Source of the DNA: Alphaproteobacteria bacterium
GTDB taxonomy: Bacteria > Pseudomonadota > Alphaproteobacteria > Micavibrionales > Micavibrionaceae
DNA: 32,426 nucleotides
NCBI GenBank assembly: GCA_016794305.1
Contig: JAEUKN010000016.1
Coordinates: 1 to 32,426, forward strand
Direction: 5' to 3'
How positions within the stretch are numbered: the first letter of the stretch is position 1; each line of letters opens with the position of its first letter. Shown piece by piece: positions 16,604-25,064 of this stretch. A model generated the notes under the pieces. The model did not search any database, had not been told where the DNA came from, and saw only the letters and a program-made list of their open reading frames with translations. A program made the position numbers and the translations under genes.

Positions 16604-18526
16604 ATGCCTTTGCCCCCCTCACATTCTTCTTCTCGCGCCCCTTCTCGCGCCAATGTACGCACGCCTTCCCGGACGGCTTCGGGCCGCGTGTTATTGAGTG
16701 TTCAGGATGCCTTGATCAGCTATGGCGGCGCGCCTTTATTTGAAAACCTCACCTTTCATATCCAAGAGGGCGACCGCACTTGTCTCGTGGGCAAAAACGG
16801 CGCGGGCAAAAGCACATTGATGAATATCATCCGCGGATTGAAGGAATTAGATCAGGGCGAGCGGTGGATTTTTCCCGGCACCACGATTGGTTATTTGCAA
16901 CAGGATGTCAAATTCAAACCAAACCAAAGCGTGAAAGACTTTATCCTTGAGGATTTGAGCGATGAAAACAAATCCGATGCCTTTACCTATCGTATGGAGA
17001 TGATGGCCGAACCGTTGCAAATCAAGCTTGAGGATCGCATGGATGCCCTTTCAGGCGGGCAAATGCGCCGCGCGGCCCTCGCCCGGGCGTTGGTTGAAGA
17101 ACCGGATATTTTGTTGCTGGATGAACCCACCAACCACCTTGATCTCGATGTCATTTTGTGGTTGGAGATTTACCTCAAATCCTATCGCGGTGCGTTTTTA
17201 TGCATCAGCCACGACCGAAAATTCCTGGCCAATATTTCCGACAAAGTTTTCTGGCTCGACCGCGGTAATCTGCGCGTTTGCCCCAAAGGATACGCGCAGT
17301 TTGATGAGTGGTCCACCCAGCTTTTGGAGCAGGAAGAGCGTGAGCTGAAAAACCGCGAAAAAATTGTGGAAATGGAGCAAAACTGGGCCGCACGCGGGGT
17401 GCGTGGGCGATTAAAACGCAATGTGCGGCGGCTTGAACTGATGAAACAGGCCCGCGATCAACTGCGCGCCGATAAATCATCTTTTTTTAAAATGATGGCG
17501 AAAATTGATATTGAACCGGGCGATGTTGAAACCTCCTCTAAAATCGTGGCCGAGTTTATTAAGGTCCATAAATCCTTTGAAAATAAAAGGATTTTGGATG
17601 ATTTTTCCTTACGGATTTTGCGCGGGGATCGCATTGGCATTTTGGGGAAAAACGGGTCCGGCAAATCGACGTTTCTGAAGCTGTTGATCGGGGAATTAAC
17701 GGCGGATGGCGGTAAAGTCAAACGCAACCGCGATATTGAATTTTCTTATTTTGATCAAACGCGCAAGGACCTGAAACCCGATGAATCCTTATGGCGAAAT
17801 TTGGTTCCAACCGGCGGCGATTACATCACCGTGATGGGCAAAACCCGCCATGTATGCGGGTATTTGAAGGATTTTTTGTTTGATCCCGCTGATGCGCGCA
17901 ACCCTGTTTCCACCCTCTCAGGCGGGCAAAAGAACCGGCTTTTGCTGGCGAAAATTTTGGCCGATCCGAAATCATTTTTAATCCTTGATGAACCGACCAA
18001 TGATCTGGATATGGATACGTTGGATGTGCTGGAGGAAATCCTCGCGGCCTATCGCGGTACCCTGATAATTGTGAGTCACGACCGTGATTTTCTCGATCAA
18101 ACCGTCACAAAAATTTTGGCATTTGAAGGCGATGGCCGAATTGAAGGCCATATTGGCGGCTATAGCGATTATCTTGCGGCGCGGGGTAAACAATCCCCGA
18201 AACCACAAGCTCTTGAGACTTCAAAACCCAAAGATGGGCCCCCTTCCCTTTCACCTTCAGACCTTAATAACAAAGAGCAAAATAAGGAGCGCGGCAATCA
18301 AAAAATTTCCTATAAATTGCGGTATGAGCATGAACAACTGCCCCATAAAATCAGTGAATTAGAGGAAAAAATCGCGGGGTTGTTGGCACAATTATCCGAT
18401 GCTGATTTTTATCAAAAATCACCCGATGAGTTTCATCGCGCGAGCCTAGAGCTCGACTCCGCACGGGAACAACTCAGTAATTACGAAAACCGATGGCTGG
18501 AGCTAGAGGATTTGATAAATTCATAA
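16604..18526 (+). CDS. uup: ABC-F family ATPase, Uup type
   Basis: This 640-residue protein carries two ATP-binding cassettes and no membrane domain. Cassette 1 (from about 30) has GKNGAGKST, LSGGQMRRAAL and LLLDEPTNHLD. Cassette 2 (from about 320) has GKNGSGKST, LSGGQKNRLLL and LILDEPTNDLD. A charged linker joins them, and a C-terminal coiled coil (about 560-638) follows a Ser/Pro-rich spacer, the layout of Uup. ABC-F proteins bind the ribosome and help elongation or resolve stalling; Uup is also linked to DNA transposon excision and replication-fork stability. The first ~28 residues are Ser/Arg-rich and may not be native if translation starts later, and the ATG has no strong Shine-Dalgarno sequence. 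Confidence 0.88.
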   Translation: MPLPPSHSSSRAPSRANVRTPSRTASGRVLLSVQDALISYGGAPLFENLTFHIQEGDRTCLVGKNGAGKSTLMNIIRGLKELDQGERWIFPGTTIGYLQQDVKFKPNQSVKDFILEDLSDENKSDAFTYRMEMMAEPLQIKLEDRMDALSGGQMRRAALARALVEEPDILLLDEPTNHLDLDVILWLEIYLKSYRGAFLCISHDRKFLANISDKVFWLDRGNLRVCPKGYAQFDEWSTQLLEQEERELKNREKIVEMEQNWAARGVRGRLKRNVRRLELMKQARDQLRADKSSFFKMMAKIDIEPGDVETSSKIVAEFIKVHKSFENKRILDDFSLRILRGDRIGILGKNGSGKSTFLKLLIGELTADGGKVKRNRDIEFSYFDQTRKDLKPDESLWRNLVPTGGDYITVMGKTRHVCGYLKDFLFDPADARNPVSTLSGGQKNRLLLAKILADPKSFLILDEPTNDLDMDTLDVLEEILAAYRGTLIIVSHDRDFLDQTVTKILAFEGDGRIEGHIGGYSDYLAARGKQSPKPQALETSKPKDGPPSLSPSDLNNKEQNKERGNQKISYKLRYEHEQLPHKISELEEKIAGLLAQLSDADFYQKSPDEFHRASLELDSAREQLSNYENRWLELEDLINS

Positions 18527-18544
18527 ATATAAAAATCTACAAAT

Positions 18545-18560
18545 TGTTTCACGCGAAACA
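18545..18560. promoter_or_regulatory. parS: parS-like centromere site
   Basis: TGTTTCACGCGAAACA lies in the 62-nt gap between two converging genes. It differs from the broadly conserved chromosomal ParB-binding site, TGTTTCACGTGAAACA, only at one central base (C for T). No T-run follows, so it is not a terminator. If it binds ParB, this window lies in the origin-proximal part of the chromosome. No parA or parB gene is in view. Confidence 0.55.
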
Positions 18561-18588
18561 TTATATGAACAAAAAAGCATTGTAAAAT

Positions 18589-19428
18589 TTATGACAATAA
18601 TGCGAGTTGCAGATATTGGTCTGAGGTGAGGTCCTCAGCGCGGAGGGTTGAGTCAATGCCGGACTTTTCTAAAGCAGCCGCATAACCCGACAATGAACCG
18701 CGAATCATCTTGCGACGCTGGCCGAATGCGGATTGCAAAATTTGCTCCATCGTTTCAAATTTCGGTTGCGGCGCGGTGAGGATCCGCGGTTTAAAATGGA
18801 CGATGGTGGAACTGACCTTGGGCGGCGGGGTGAAGGCCGATGGCGGCAGATCAAATAATTTTTTAATCTCACACAGCCATTGCGCCATCACGCTGAGTCG
18901 CCCATAGTCTTTGGTGCCGGGCTTAGCGGTGATCCGCTCCGCCACTTCCTTTTGAAACATCAGTGAGAAAAATTGATAACTCGCCGCATTTTCATGCAGC
19001 GTGCGCAACCAACGCAGCAGCAGCGGCACACTGATATTATACGGCAAATTGGCAATAATCGCCCGCGGGGTCGGCACCAGATCACAAGGATCGAGCGTGA
19101 GCGCATCTTGGGCAATAATATCCAATCGCCCCCCGTAATGGGTTTTGAGGGCTTCGAGTGCCGCCACCGCGCGCGGATCAAACTCCACCGCCACGATCTT
19201 TTGCGCCGGGGAATTTAAAAGCGCGCGCGTTAATCCCCCCGGACCCGGGCCAATTTCAATGATATTGAGGGGGGGCGTCACGCCCGACAGCCGCACGATT
19301 TTTTCGGTGATATTCAGGTCAAGCAGGAAATTCTGGCCCAACGATTTTTCGGCCCGCAAGCCATGCGCCCGAATCACATCGCGCAAAGGGGGGAGAGCCA
19401 GGCCCCGGTCCGAATTATCATCCGCCAT
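18589..19428 (-). CDS. rsmA: 16S rRNA (adenine-1518/1519 N6,N6)-dimethyltransferase RsmA (KsgA)
   Basis: This 279-residue enzyme dimethylates two neighbouring adenines near the 3' end of 16S rRNA late in 30S assembly. It has the N-terminal SLGQNFLLD motif, the cofactor site EIGPGPGGLT, and the catalytic NLPYNIS that contacts the target base. The C-terminal domain includes FTPPPKVSS. Its ATG overlaps the surA stop as TAATG, so the two are translationally coupled. It converges with the ABC-F gene across the parS-like site. Confidence 0.96.
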   Translation of the reverse strand: MADDNSDRGLALPPLRDVIRAHGLRAEKSLGQNFLLDLNITEKIVRLSGVTPPLNIIEIGPGPGGLTRALLNSPAQKIVAVEFDPRAVAALEALKTHYGGRLDIIAQDALTLDPCDLVPTPRAIIANLPYNISVPLLLRWLRTLHENAASYQFFSLMFQKEVAERITAKPGTKDYGRLSVMAQWLCEIKKLFDLPPSAFTPPPKVSSTIVHFKPRILTAPQPKFETMEQILQSAFGQRRKMIRGSLSGYAAALEKSGIDSTLRAEDLTSDQYLQLALLS

Positions 19429-20441
19429 TATAAACGTTTTTCAATAAAGGATTGCGCCATTAAATCCTGCATATATTTCCGTTGCGCGCGGTCGAGCCGT
19501 TGGGTGCCGATGCGTTGCATCACTTCCTCACGCTTGGGCAACGACTCAGTTGTAATTTTGCGCTTATCAATCAGGTAAAGAATATAATATCCACCCTGGG
19601 TTTCAATCGGGGCCGAGATGGATTTGACCGCCATTTTGGTCAGCGCCGCGTTGAGTTCCGCAGGAATATCCCCTTCATAAACCCATCCTACCATGCCTCC
19701 TTGCTCGGCTCCCGCACTTTGGGAAAATTGCCGCGCCACCTTGGGGAACGCATCGGGCGTTTGTTGAAGTTGCAGAGACAATTTATCGGCCAGCCCCTTA
19801 ATATCCCCGCGATACTTGCTCAGATTTCCGCTTTTATCCAATGACTTATCCATCAACGGCAAGAAAATCTGCGCGATTTTATATTGATCATGACCAAGAT
19901 TGAGTTTCATGATTCCGAGTTCAGAGTCAATATCGGCCTCGCTCACCTCGACTCTCGGTCTAATTTTTTTCTGGATCAGCTTGCCCCAACCGATTTGCGC
20001 CGCAATCTGGCTTTTCATTGTGGCGATGTTGATTCCGCGTTGCGCCAATCCCTGTTTAAAGGTTGCAACCGGAATATTATTTTGCTGGGCGATCATCGCA
20101 AAGCCGTTTTCGACATCCTTGTCATCCACCGTAATTTTATATTTTTTTGATTCTTGGGATTTAATTTGTTCGTCAATGAGCATATCAAGCACCTGTGGCG
20201 CAAGCTTAGCCTTCAGTTCTGCGCTGGGCGGCAAACCGGTTGAAAGCGCGATCAGATCAATCCGCGCATTTAAATCCGATTTGGTAATGACCGATTGATT
20301 AACCACCGCGGCGATGCTTTCCGACCCGGCCGCAACTGCGGTGGGCAAGCAAGACAAGGCCATCACACCACCCATAAAAACGGCGATGCACAGCCTTAAA
20401 AAACCAGACATGATGTTCGGTAAAGAATATTTAGTCTTCAT
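19428..20441 (-). CDS. surA: SurA-like periplasmic peptidyl-prolyl isomerase/chaperone
   Basis: This 337-residue exported protein has a signal peptide (basic MKTKYSLPN, hydrophobic core, then PTAVAAG), a SurA N-terminal chaperone region (about 40-170) and one parvulin domain (about 185-300, with GGMVGWV and GYYILYLIDKR). The enterobacterial SurA has two parvulin domains and about 430 residues, so this is the short one-domain form common in alphaproteobacteria. It escorts outer-membrane proteins across the periplasm. I chose ATG 20441 because it has TAGGA about 7 nt upstream and begins the signal peptide. This start lies inside the previous gene, an 11-nt overlap. rsmA follows with a 1-nt overlap. 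Confidence 0.9.
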   Translation of the reverse strand: MKTKYSLPNIMSGFLRLCIAVFMGGVMALSCLPTAVAAGSESIAAVVNQSVITKSDLNARIDLIALSTGLPPSAELKAKLAPQVLDMLIDEQIKSQESKKYKITVDDKDVENGFAMIAQQNNIPVATFKQGLAQRGINIATMKSQIAAQIGWGKLIQKKIRPRVEVSEADIDSELGIMKLNLGHDQYKIAQIFLPLMDKSLDKSGNLSKYRGDIKGLADKLSLQLQQTPDAFPKVARQFSQSAGAEQGGMVGWVYEGDIPAELNAALTKMAVKSISAPIETQGGYYILYLIDKRKITTESLPKREEVMQRIGTQRLDRAQRKYMQDLMAQSFIEKRL

Positions 20442-21300
20442 ATTTTTTCCTAAGATTATCCAGCTCAGGCAGATCAATCATTTTATCCACCAACTCAGTT
20501 TTAATTTTACGATAGGTTTCATCATTTTTAGCAATTAACAGGCCCCTGTTCCAATCGGAAAATTTTGGGTCCTGATCATACCAATTTTTAACAATGAATC
20601 CGCGATCACGCAACATGGGATGAAACATAATATGATCCCACGGAAAGGTGAGATAAAAAATTAGAAAATCAAGATCGCCTTTTAAAAGTTTATAAAGGCA
20701 GACAATGCTGGGGTCACTCCCCCGCTCAAGCGTAACACCGATATGATTAATTAATTCAAGAACGGCAGGAATTTTAGAAATCTTTAATCCCATAAAGCCA
20801 TGCGCAGGTTGTGTACACGGAGCCACAGGACCATCAAAGTTCCGCCCATTTTCGCGAATGCCTGTGGCATCGCTATAGGTCAGCAGCTTGTCCTCAATCA
20901 CATTATAAGTCCATCCGGCCAAAACTTTTGAGTCCTTCACCAATGCCAGCATCGGGCCAAAACCGCCCTGCCCGCCTACAAAATTGTTCGTTCCGTCAAT
21001 TGGGTCCAATACCCAAATATAGGCATCAGAATTGTCAAAAATATTGAGAAGGGAGCGATTGAGGGCATAACTTTCCTCCCCTACAAAACCGCTATCGGGG
21101 ATAAGCGGCTGGAGCTTTTCTCTCAAAAAAATTTCAGCTTCACGATCCGCGATAGAGACGGGATCAAGCTCACTTTCCTTATACCCCACCTGCCCTTCCT
21201 GAAGATTTTTATAATAGGGCATGATGTGTTTAGCGGCAGCCTCTTTTATCAGCGCAGAGACCGTATCAATAAAGTTTTGATCAATTAAACGTGTCGTCAT
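20431..21300 (-). CDS. Inositol monophosphatase-family phosphatase
   Basis: This protein of about 289 residues has the metal-binding motifs of the family: GEES (Glu of site 1), DPIDGTNNF and, near the C terminus, PWDHIMFHP. The first two supply the Mg2+ ligands. The last keeps WD but departs from the usual WDxAAG, so the substrate pocket may differ. Family members act on inositol phosphates, histidinol phosphate or PAP (CysQ), and the sequence does not decide which. I chose ATG 21300 because GGAA lies just upstream. A longer reading from ATG 21360 would start 2 nt after the previous stop and add 20 residues. The gene ends inside surA. Confidence 0.85.
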   Translation of the reverse strand: MTTRLIDQNFIDTVSALIKEAAAKHIMPYYKNLQEGQVGYKESELDPVSIADREAEIFLREKLQPLIPDSGFVGEESYALNRSLLNIFDNSDAYIWVLDPIDGTNNFVGGQGGFGPMLALVKDSKVLAGWTYNVIEDKLLTYSDATGIRENGRNFDGPVAPCTQPAHGFMGLKISKIPAVLELINHIGVTLERGSDPSIVCLYKLLKGDLDFLIFYLTFPWDHIMFHPMLRDRGFIVKNWYDQDPKFSDWNRGLLIAKNDETYRKIKTELVDKMIDLPELDNLRKKYED

Positions 21301-21362
21301 GAAGTTTCCATTCCTATCTCGGTTATGAGAATAACCGGTATTTACAGCCGCATGGATCATTA

Positions 21363-22310
21363 TTATTTACGGTACACATAGCGCGTGAGGTAATCGGGCA
21401 AAATCACATCAACCGAAGTCGGGTCAATGCCTAAATCTCTGAATGACAGCGCATGAGCAGTGACAATATTATCGGTTTGCATTGATGTGATTTGATCATT
21501 GGTGATGGGCGGTGTGGGAAGAATCCCCAGAAAAAACGCCTTAATTCGCATGAGCCAGATCGGCACGCTCAACAGGCAATTTTTACGTCCCGTGACATCA
21601 TTAATTTTCACATAGATATCCTTAAGAGTCATCACATCCGGCCCACCGAGCTCGTAAATTTTTCCCATTGTGCGCGCATCTTCGCCACATCTCACGACTG
21701 CGCGCGCAACATCCGCAACATAAACGGGTTGGAACTTCGATTTTCCCCCGCCGATCAACGGTAACACATGCACAATGTTGGCCAGGGCCGCAAATTTATT
21801 AAAAAATTGATCCTCAACCCCAAAGACCACGGACGGACGCAAGATGGTGGCCTGTGGGAAATGCGCCGTGACGGCGTGTTCACCTGATAATTTGCTCACG
21901 GCATATTCCGAAGCCGCCCGGTCCACCGCCAATGCGGAGATATGGATGAAACGGGGGATATTCAGCGCAGCACAACCCCGCGCCATCCAATTCGGCAGGT
22001 CAGTGTGGATATGGCTGAAATGATTCGATTTACGTTCAAATAAAATGCCCACGGCATTGATCACAACATCCGATCCGCGAATCACATCGCGGATTTCCAT
22101 TTCATTGCGATAGGCACAAAACACCGGCACAATTTGGCCCACATCACCATATTGTCGCAGAAAATAAGCCGATTGCGGGTTGCGCGTGGCCACCCGAATA
22201 CGCGCCCCGGCCTTCGCCAGTTCCGCCACAATATACCTGCCCACAAAGCCGGTGCCGCCAAAAATTGTGACGATTTGATCTTTTAAAACTGATTGAGGAT
22301 AAAAAACCAT
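21363..22310 (-). CDS. NDUFA9-like NAD(P)-binding epimerase/dehydratase-family protein
   Basis: This 315-residue extended short-chain dehydrogenase-like protein has the Rossmann motif GGTGFVGR at about 18-25, near the N terminus, and the further signature VINAVGIL, followed by FIHISALAVD. It most resembles the complex I NDUFA9 subunit family of alphaproteobacteria, which binds NADPH without clear catalysis. The YxxxK stretch reads YAVSK, preceded by a Ser-containing strand, so a dehydratase-type activity is not excluded. It heads the minus-strand group with the phosphatase, surA and rsmA. A role in complex I is inferred only from family resemblance, as no nuo gene is here. Confidence 0.82.
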   Translation of the reverse strand: MVFYPQSVLKDQIVTIFGGTGFVGRYIVAELAKAGARIRVATRNPQSAYFLRQYGDVGQIVPVFCAYRNEMEIRDVIRGSDVVINAVGILFERKSNHFSHIHTDLPNWMARGCAALNIPRFIHISALAVDRAASEYAVSKLSGEHAVTAHFPQATILRPSVVFGVEDQFFNKFAALANIVHVLPLIGGGKSKFQPVYVADVARAVVRCGEDARTMGKIYELGGPDVMTLKDIYVKINDVTGRKNCLLSVPIWLMRIKAFFLGILPTPPITNDQITSMQTDNIVTAHALSFRDLGIDPTSVDVILPDYLTRYVYRK

Positions 22311-22418
22311 TTTGTTTATATTCTCCTTGGCTTATGATGTGTGCCACTATAATCATGCTAAGCATAATAAAAAAGACTATATTTGATTGAAAGCTTTTAT
22401 TTTTATCGAGGTTAATTT
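22311..22418. promoter_or_regulatory. Divergent promoter region (NDUFA9-like / pyruvate kinase)
   Basis: This is a 108-nt AT-rich gap between divergent genes. It holds an 11-bp palindrome, ATGCTAAGCAT, at 22355-22365, roughly central, which could be an operator, and an AGG ribosome binding site for pyruvate kinase near 22410. No clear -35/-10 pair could be fixed on either strand. Confidence 0.3.
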
Positions 22419-23846
22419 ATGAGCGACATCATCCGCAAACGTCAGACAAAAATCCTTGCAACGCTTGGCCCCGCTTCGAATACACCGGAAATGATCCGCA
22501 AATTATTTGACTGCGGCGTGGATGCCTTCCGGCTCAATTTTTCGCATGGCGAGCACAAAGACCACCAAGCGCGTGTGGAGATGATTCGCGCCATCGAACG
22601 CGAAACCGGCCGCCCGATTGCAATTGTGGCGGATATGCAGGGGCCAAAACTGCGCGTGGGGAAATTTAAGGACGGCAAAATCGCCCTGAGCGTGGGGCAA
22701 CGCATTCGCCTTGATCTCGACCCGACTTTGGGCGATGAAACCCGGGTTAACCTCCCCCATCCGGAGGTGATCAACAGCATGACCATCGGCTCTCATATTC
22801 TGCTTGATGACGGCAAGGTGCGCATGGAAATTGTGGAACGCGGGGACGGATTTTTGATCGGCGAGATTAAGGCGGGGCGGACGCTGTCCAACAATAAGGG
22901 ATTTAACGTGCCGGGGGTGATTCTCCCGATTGCCGCTCTCACACCCAAGGACCGCGTGGATCTTGAGGCCGCGCTCAATATGGGCGTTGACTGGATTGCG
23001 CAATCCTTCGTGCAAAAACCCGATGATATTCGTGAAGCCAAAAAATTGATCGCCGGTCGGGCGGCGTTGATGATCAAGCTCGAAAAGCCTTCGGCGCTCA
23101 CCTATCTGGACCAGATGATCGCCCTGGCGGATGCCGTAATGCTGGCGCGCGGGGATTTGGGCGTGGAGATTCCACCCGAAGAAGTGCCCGTTGTACAAAA
23201 ACGTGTGGTGCGGGCCGTGCGCTTTGCCGGTAAGCCGATTGTGGTGGCGACACAGATGCTCGAATCAATGATCGAAAGCCCCTCCCCTACCCGCGCCGAA
23301 GCCAATGATGTGGCCACAGCCGTGTTTGACGGGACGGACGCCGTGATGCTTTCGGCCGAAACCGCTGCGGGCCAATATCCGCTTGAAGCCGTGCAAATCA
23401 TGGACCGAATCTGCCAACGTGTGGAAAAGGATGATCTGTACCGCTCTATCATGAACGCAGATCACCCGATTGCCCGCGCCAATGATACATCAGACGCCAT
23501 CACCATCGCCGCCGATCAGGTCGCCAAGGATATTGATGCCAGCTGTATTGTGACCTATACCACATCGGGCGGCACAGCCCTGCGCGCGGTGCGGTTGCGC
23601 CCGCCGATGCGTGTTGTCTGCATGACGCAAAACATGTCCACCGCACGACGATTGAGCCTGTCCTATGGCGTTTTGGGGTTAAAAATTGACACGATCACCA
23701 CCTTTGGCGATGCCGTGAAAGTGGCGCAAACCATGATCGGCCAGGAAAAAATCGCCCAAAAAGGCGACCGATTCGTGATGACCGCCGGCGTGCCGTTCGA
23801 AACTCCGGGGTCCACCAACATCCTCCGCGTGGCGTTTGTGGAATAA
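22419..23846 (+). CDS. pyk: Pyruvate kinase
   Basis: This 475-residue enzyme converts phosphoenolpyruvate and ADP to pyruvate and ATP. The N-terminal strand TKILATLGPAS, the Arg in FRLNFSHG, the active-site Lys in MIKLEKPSAL, the metal-binding ARGDLGVEIP and the VATQMLESMI helix are all present. The C-terminal domain ends with GVPFETPGSTNILRV. Length is usual for the bacterial enzyme. It lies upstream of ribB with a 60-nt gap, and the two might form one transcript. Allosteric type cannot be told from the sequence. Confidence 0.96.
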   Translation: MSDIIRKRQTKILATLGPASNTPEMIRKLFDCGVDAFRLNFSHGEHKDHQARVEMIRAIERETGRPIAIVADMQGPKLRVGKFKDGKIALSVGQRIRLDLDPTLGDETRVNLPHPEVINSMTIGSHILLDDGKVRMEIVERGDGFLIGEIKAGRTLSNNKGFNVPGVILPIAALTPKDRVDLEAALNMGVDWIAQSFVQKPDDIREAKKLIAGRAALMIKLEKPSALTYLDQMIALADAVMLARGDLGVEIPPEEVPVVQKRVVRAVRFAGKPIVVATQMLESMIESPSPTRAEANDVATAVFDGTDAVMLSAETAAGQYPLEAVQIMDRICQRVEKDDLYRSIMNADHPIARANDTSDAITIAADQVAKDIDASCIVTYTTSGGTALRAVRLRPPMRVVCMTQNMSTARRLSLSYGVLGLKIDTITTFGDAVKVAQTMIGQEKIAQKGDRFVMTAGVPFETPGSTNILRVAFVE

Positions 23847-23872
23847 TCTAGCGTTATCGGTACGGATGGCGT

Positions 23873-23905
23873 ATACAGAACTTGTTGTTTTAAAAGGTTC
23901 TGTAT
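23873..23905 (+). promoter_or_regulatory. Hairpin overlapping the ribB ribosome binding site
   Basis: ATACAGAAC (23873-23881) and GTTCTGTAT (23897-23905) are perfect 9-bp inverted copies around a 15-nt loop. The likely ribosome binding site AAAAGG (23892-23897) lies at the end of the loop, and the ribB ATG follows the stem by one base. No T-run follows. The arrangement suggests that folding affects ribB translation, or that a dimeric repressor binds here. It does not resemble an FMN riboswitch. Confidence 0.5.
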
Positions 23906-23906
23906 C

Positions 23907-25064
23907 ATGTCAAATGTTAGTTCTGGCAATCTTTGTCTTACGCCCACCCCCCTTCTCGCAAGTGCTGAGGAGATTATTCTTGAGGCCCGCGCGGGGCGCA
24001 TGTTTATTTTGGTCGATGACGAAGACCGCGAAAACGAAGGCGATTTGATTATTCCCGCACAAATGGCCACGCCTGATGCTATCGCCTTTATGGCCCGTGA
24101 AGGGCGCGGATTAATCTGTCTGGCGATGGATGGCGCGATGATTGATCGCTTGGCGCTGCCGATGATGGGGCAACAACAATCGCGCATGCAAACGGCATTT
24201 ACCGTTTCAATCGAAGCCCGCGAAGGGGTCACCACCGGCATTTCTGCGGCGGATCGCGCCCGCACGATCGAGGTTGCCATTGCCCCCGATGCACGCCCGT
24301 ATGATTTGGTGTCACCCGGCCACGTATTTCCGCTCCGCGCTAGGGAGGGCGGCGTGTTGGTCCGCGCAGGACATACCGAAGCGGCGGTGGATGTCGCAAG
24401 GGCCGCCGGCCTAAGCCCCGCCGGGGTAATTTGTGAAATCATGAAGGATGACGGCACCATGGCGCGGCTCACGGATCTATTACCCTTTGCCGCGCGCCAT
24501 CGGCTCAAAATCGGTACCATTGCCGATTTAATTGCTTATCGCCGCAGCCAGGAAATATTGATTGAGGAAATCGCCGATCATCCGGACTTTACCTCGCAAT
24601 GGGGGCCTTGTCATATGCGGGTTTTTCGCAATCGTTTGGATGGGTGCGAGCATATCGCCCTGATCTTTGGGGATACGGATTTGGGCTCCTCCCACGCCTC
24701 CACATCCCATCCCGCGTCCGCCCCCACACCCGCATCTATCCCCGTGGCGGTGCGAGTTCATGTTGAAAATACCCTCAATGATATGCTGGGCGGGAATGCG
24801 GAGATGATTAACCGCGCTGTCCTCAAACTCAAATCCCATGTTACAACAGGTGGGCGGGCGGTTTTCGTCCTGATTCGCGATCAAAACAAATCAGCATTTC
24901 CGAACCCCACCGCCGCCGTTCCGGAATATGGTATCGGATCACAAATCCTGTCGATGATCGGCGTACAGGATATGATCGTGCTCACCAACCATCCCGAACA
25001 CATGACGGGCGCCAAGGGGCTTGAGGCCTATGGGCTGCGCATCCGCTCATTTGAAAAGCTATAA
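23907..25064 (+). CDS. ribB: 3,4-dihydroxy-2-butanone 4-phosphate synthase with degenerate GTP cyclohydrolase II domain
   Basis: This 385-residue protein has an intact RibB domain (about 10-210), with the acidic DDEDRENEGDLI loop, HVFPLRAREGGV and RAGHTEAAVD. It makes the four-carbon unit of riboflavin from ribulose 5-phosphate. Residues about 225-385 align with GTP cyclohydrolase II (RibA), including EYGIGSQILSMIGV and HPEHMTGAKGLEAYGL. The zinc-binding Cys triad expected after RVHSE is missing (the stretch reads RVHVENTLNDM), and the RQEGRGIGL loop is replaced by IRDQNKSAF. The second domain is therefore probably inactive, so a separate RibA should exist elsewhere. Its stop abuts the stop of the converging gene. 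Confidence 0.92.
   Translation: MSNVSSGNLCLTPTPLLASAEEIILEARAGRMFILVDDEDRENEGDLIIPAQMATPDAIAFMAREGRGLICLAMDGAMIDRLALPMMGQQQSRMQTAFTVSIEAREGVTTGISAADRARTIEVAIAPDARPYDLVSPGHVFPLRAREGGVLVRAGHTEAAVDVARAAGLSPAGVICEIMKDDGTMARLTDLLPFAARHRLKIGTIADLIAYRRSQEILIEEIADHPDFTSQWGPCHMRVFRNRLDGCEHIALIFGDTDLGSSHASTSHPASAPTPASIPVAVRVHVENTLNDMLGGNAEMINRAVLKLKSHVTTGGRAVFVLIRDQNKSAFPNPTAAVPEYGIGSQILSMIGVQDMIVLTNHPEHMTGAKGLEAYGLRIRSFEKL

Noticed and set aside
18545..18560. Terminator hairpin between uup and rsmA.
   Set aside because: The stem would be only 6 bp and no T-run follows on either strand, whereas the match to parS is 15 of 16.
20442..20477. Upstream start for SurA at 20477.
   Set aside because: It would put 12 residues before the signal peptide and lacks a ribosome binding site; ATG 20441 has TAGGA upstream.
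23873..23905. Terminator for pyruvate kinase.
   Set aside because: The stem is AT-rich and followed by CATGTC, the ribB start, with no T-run; a leader hairpin or operator fits better.
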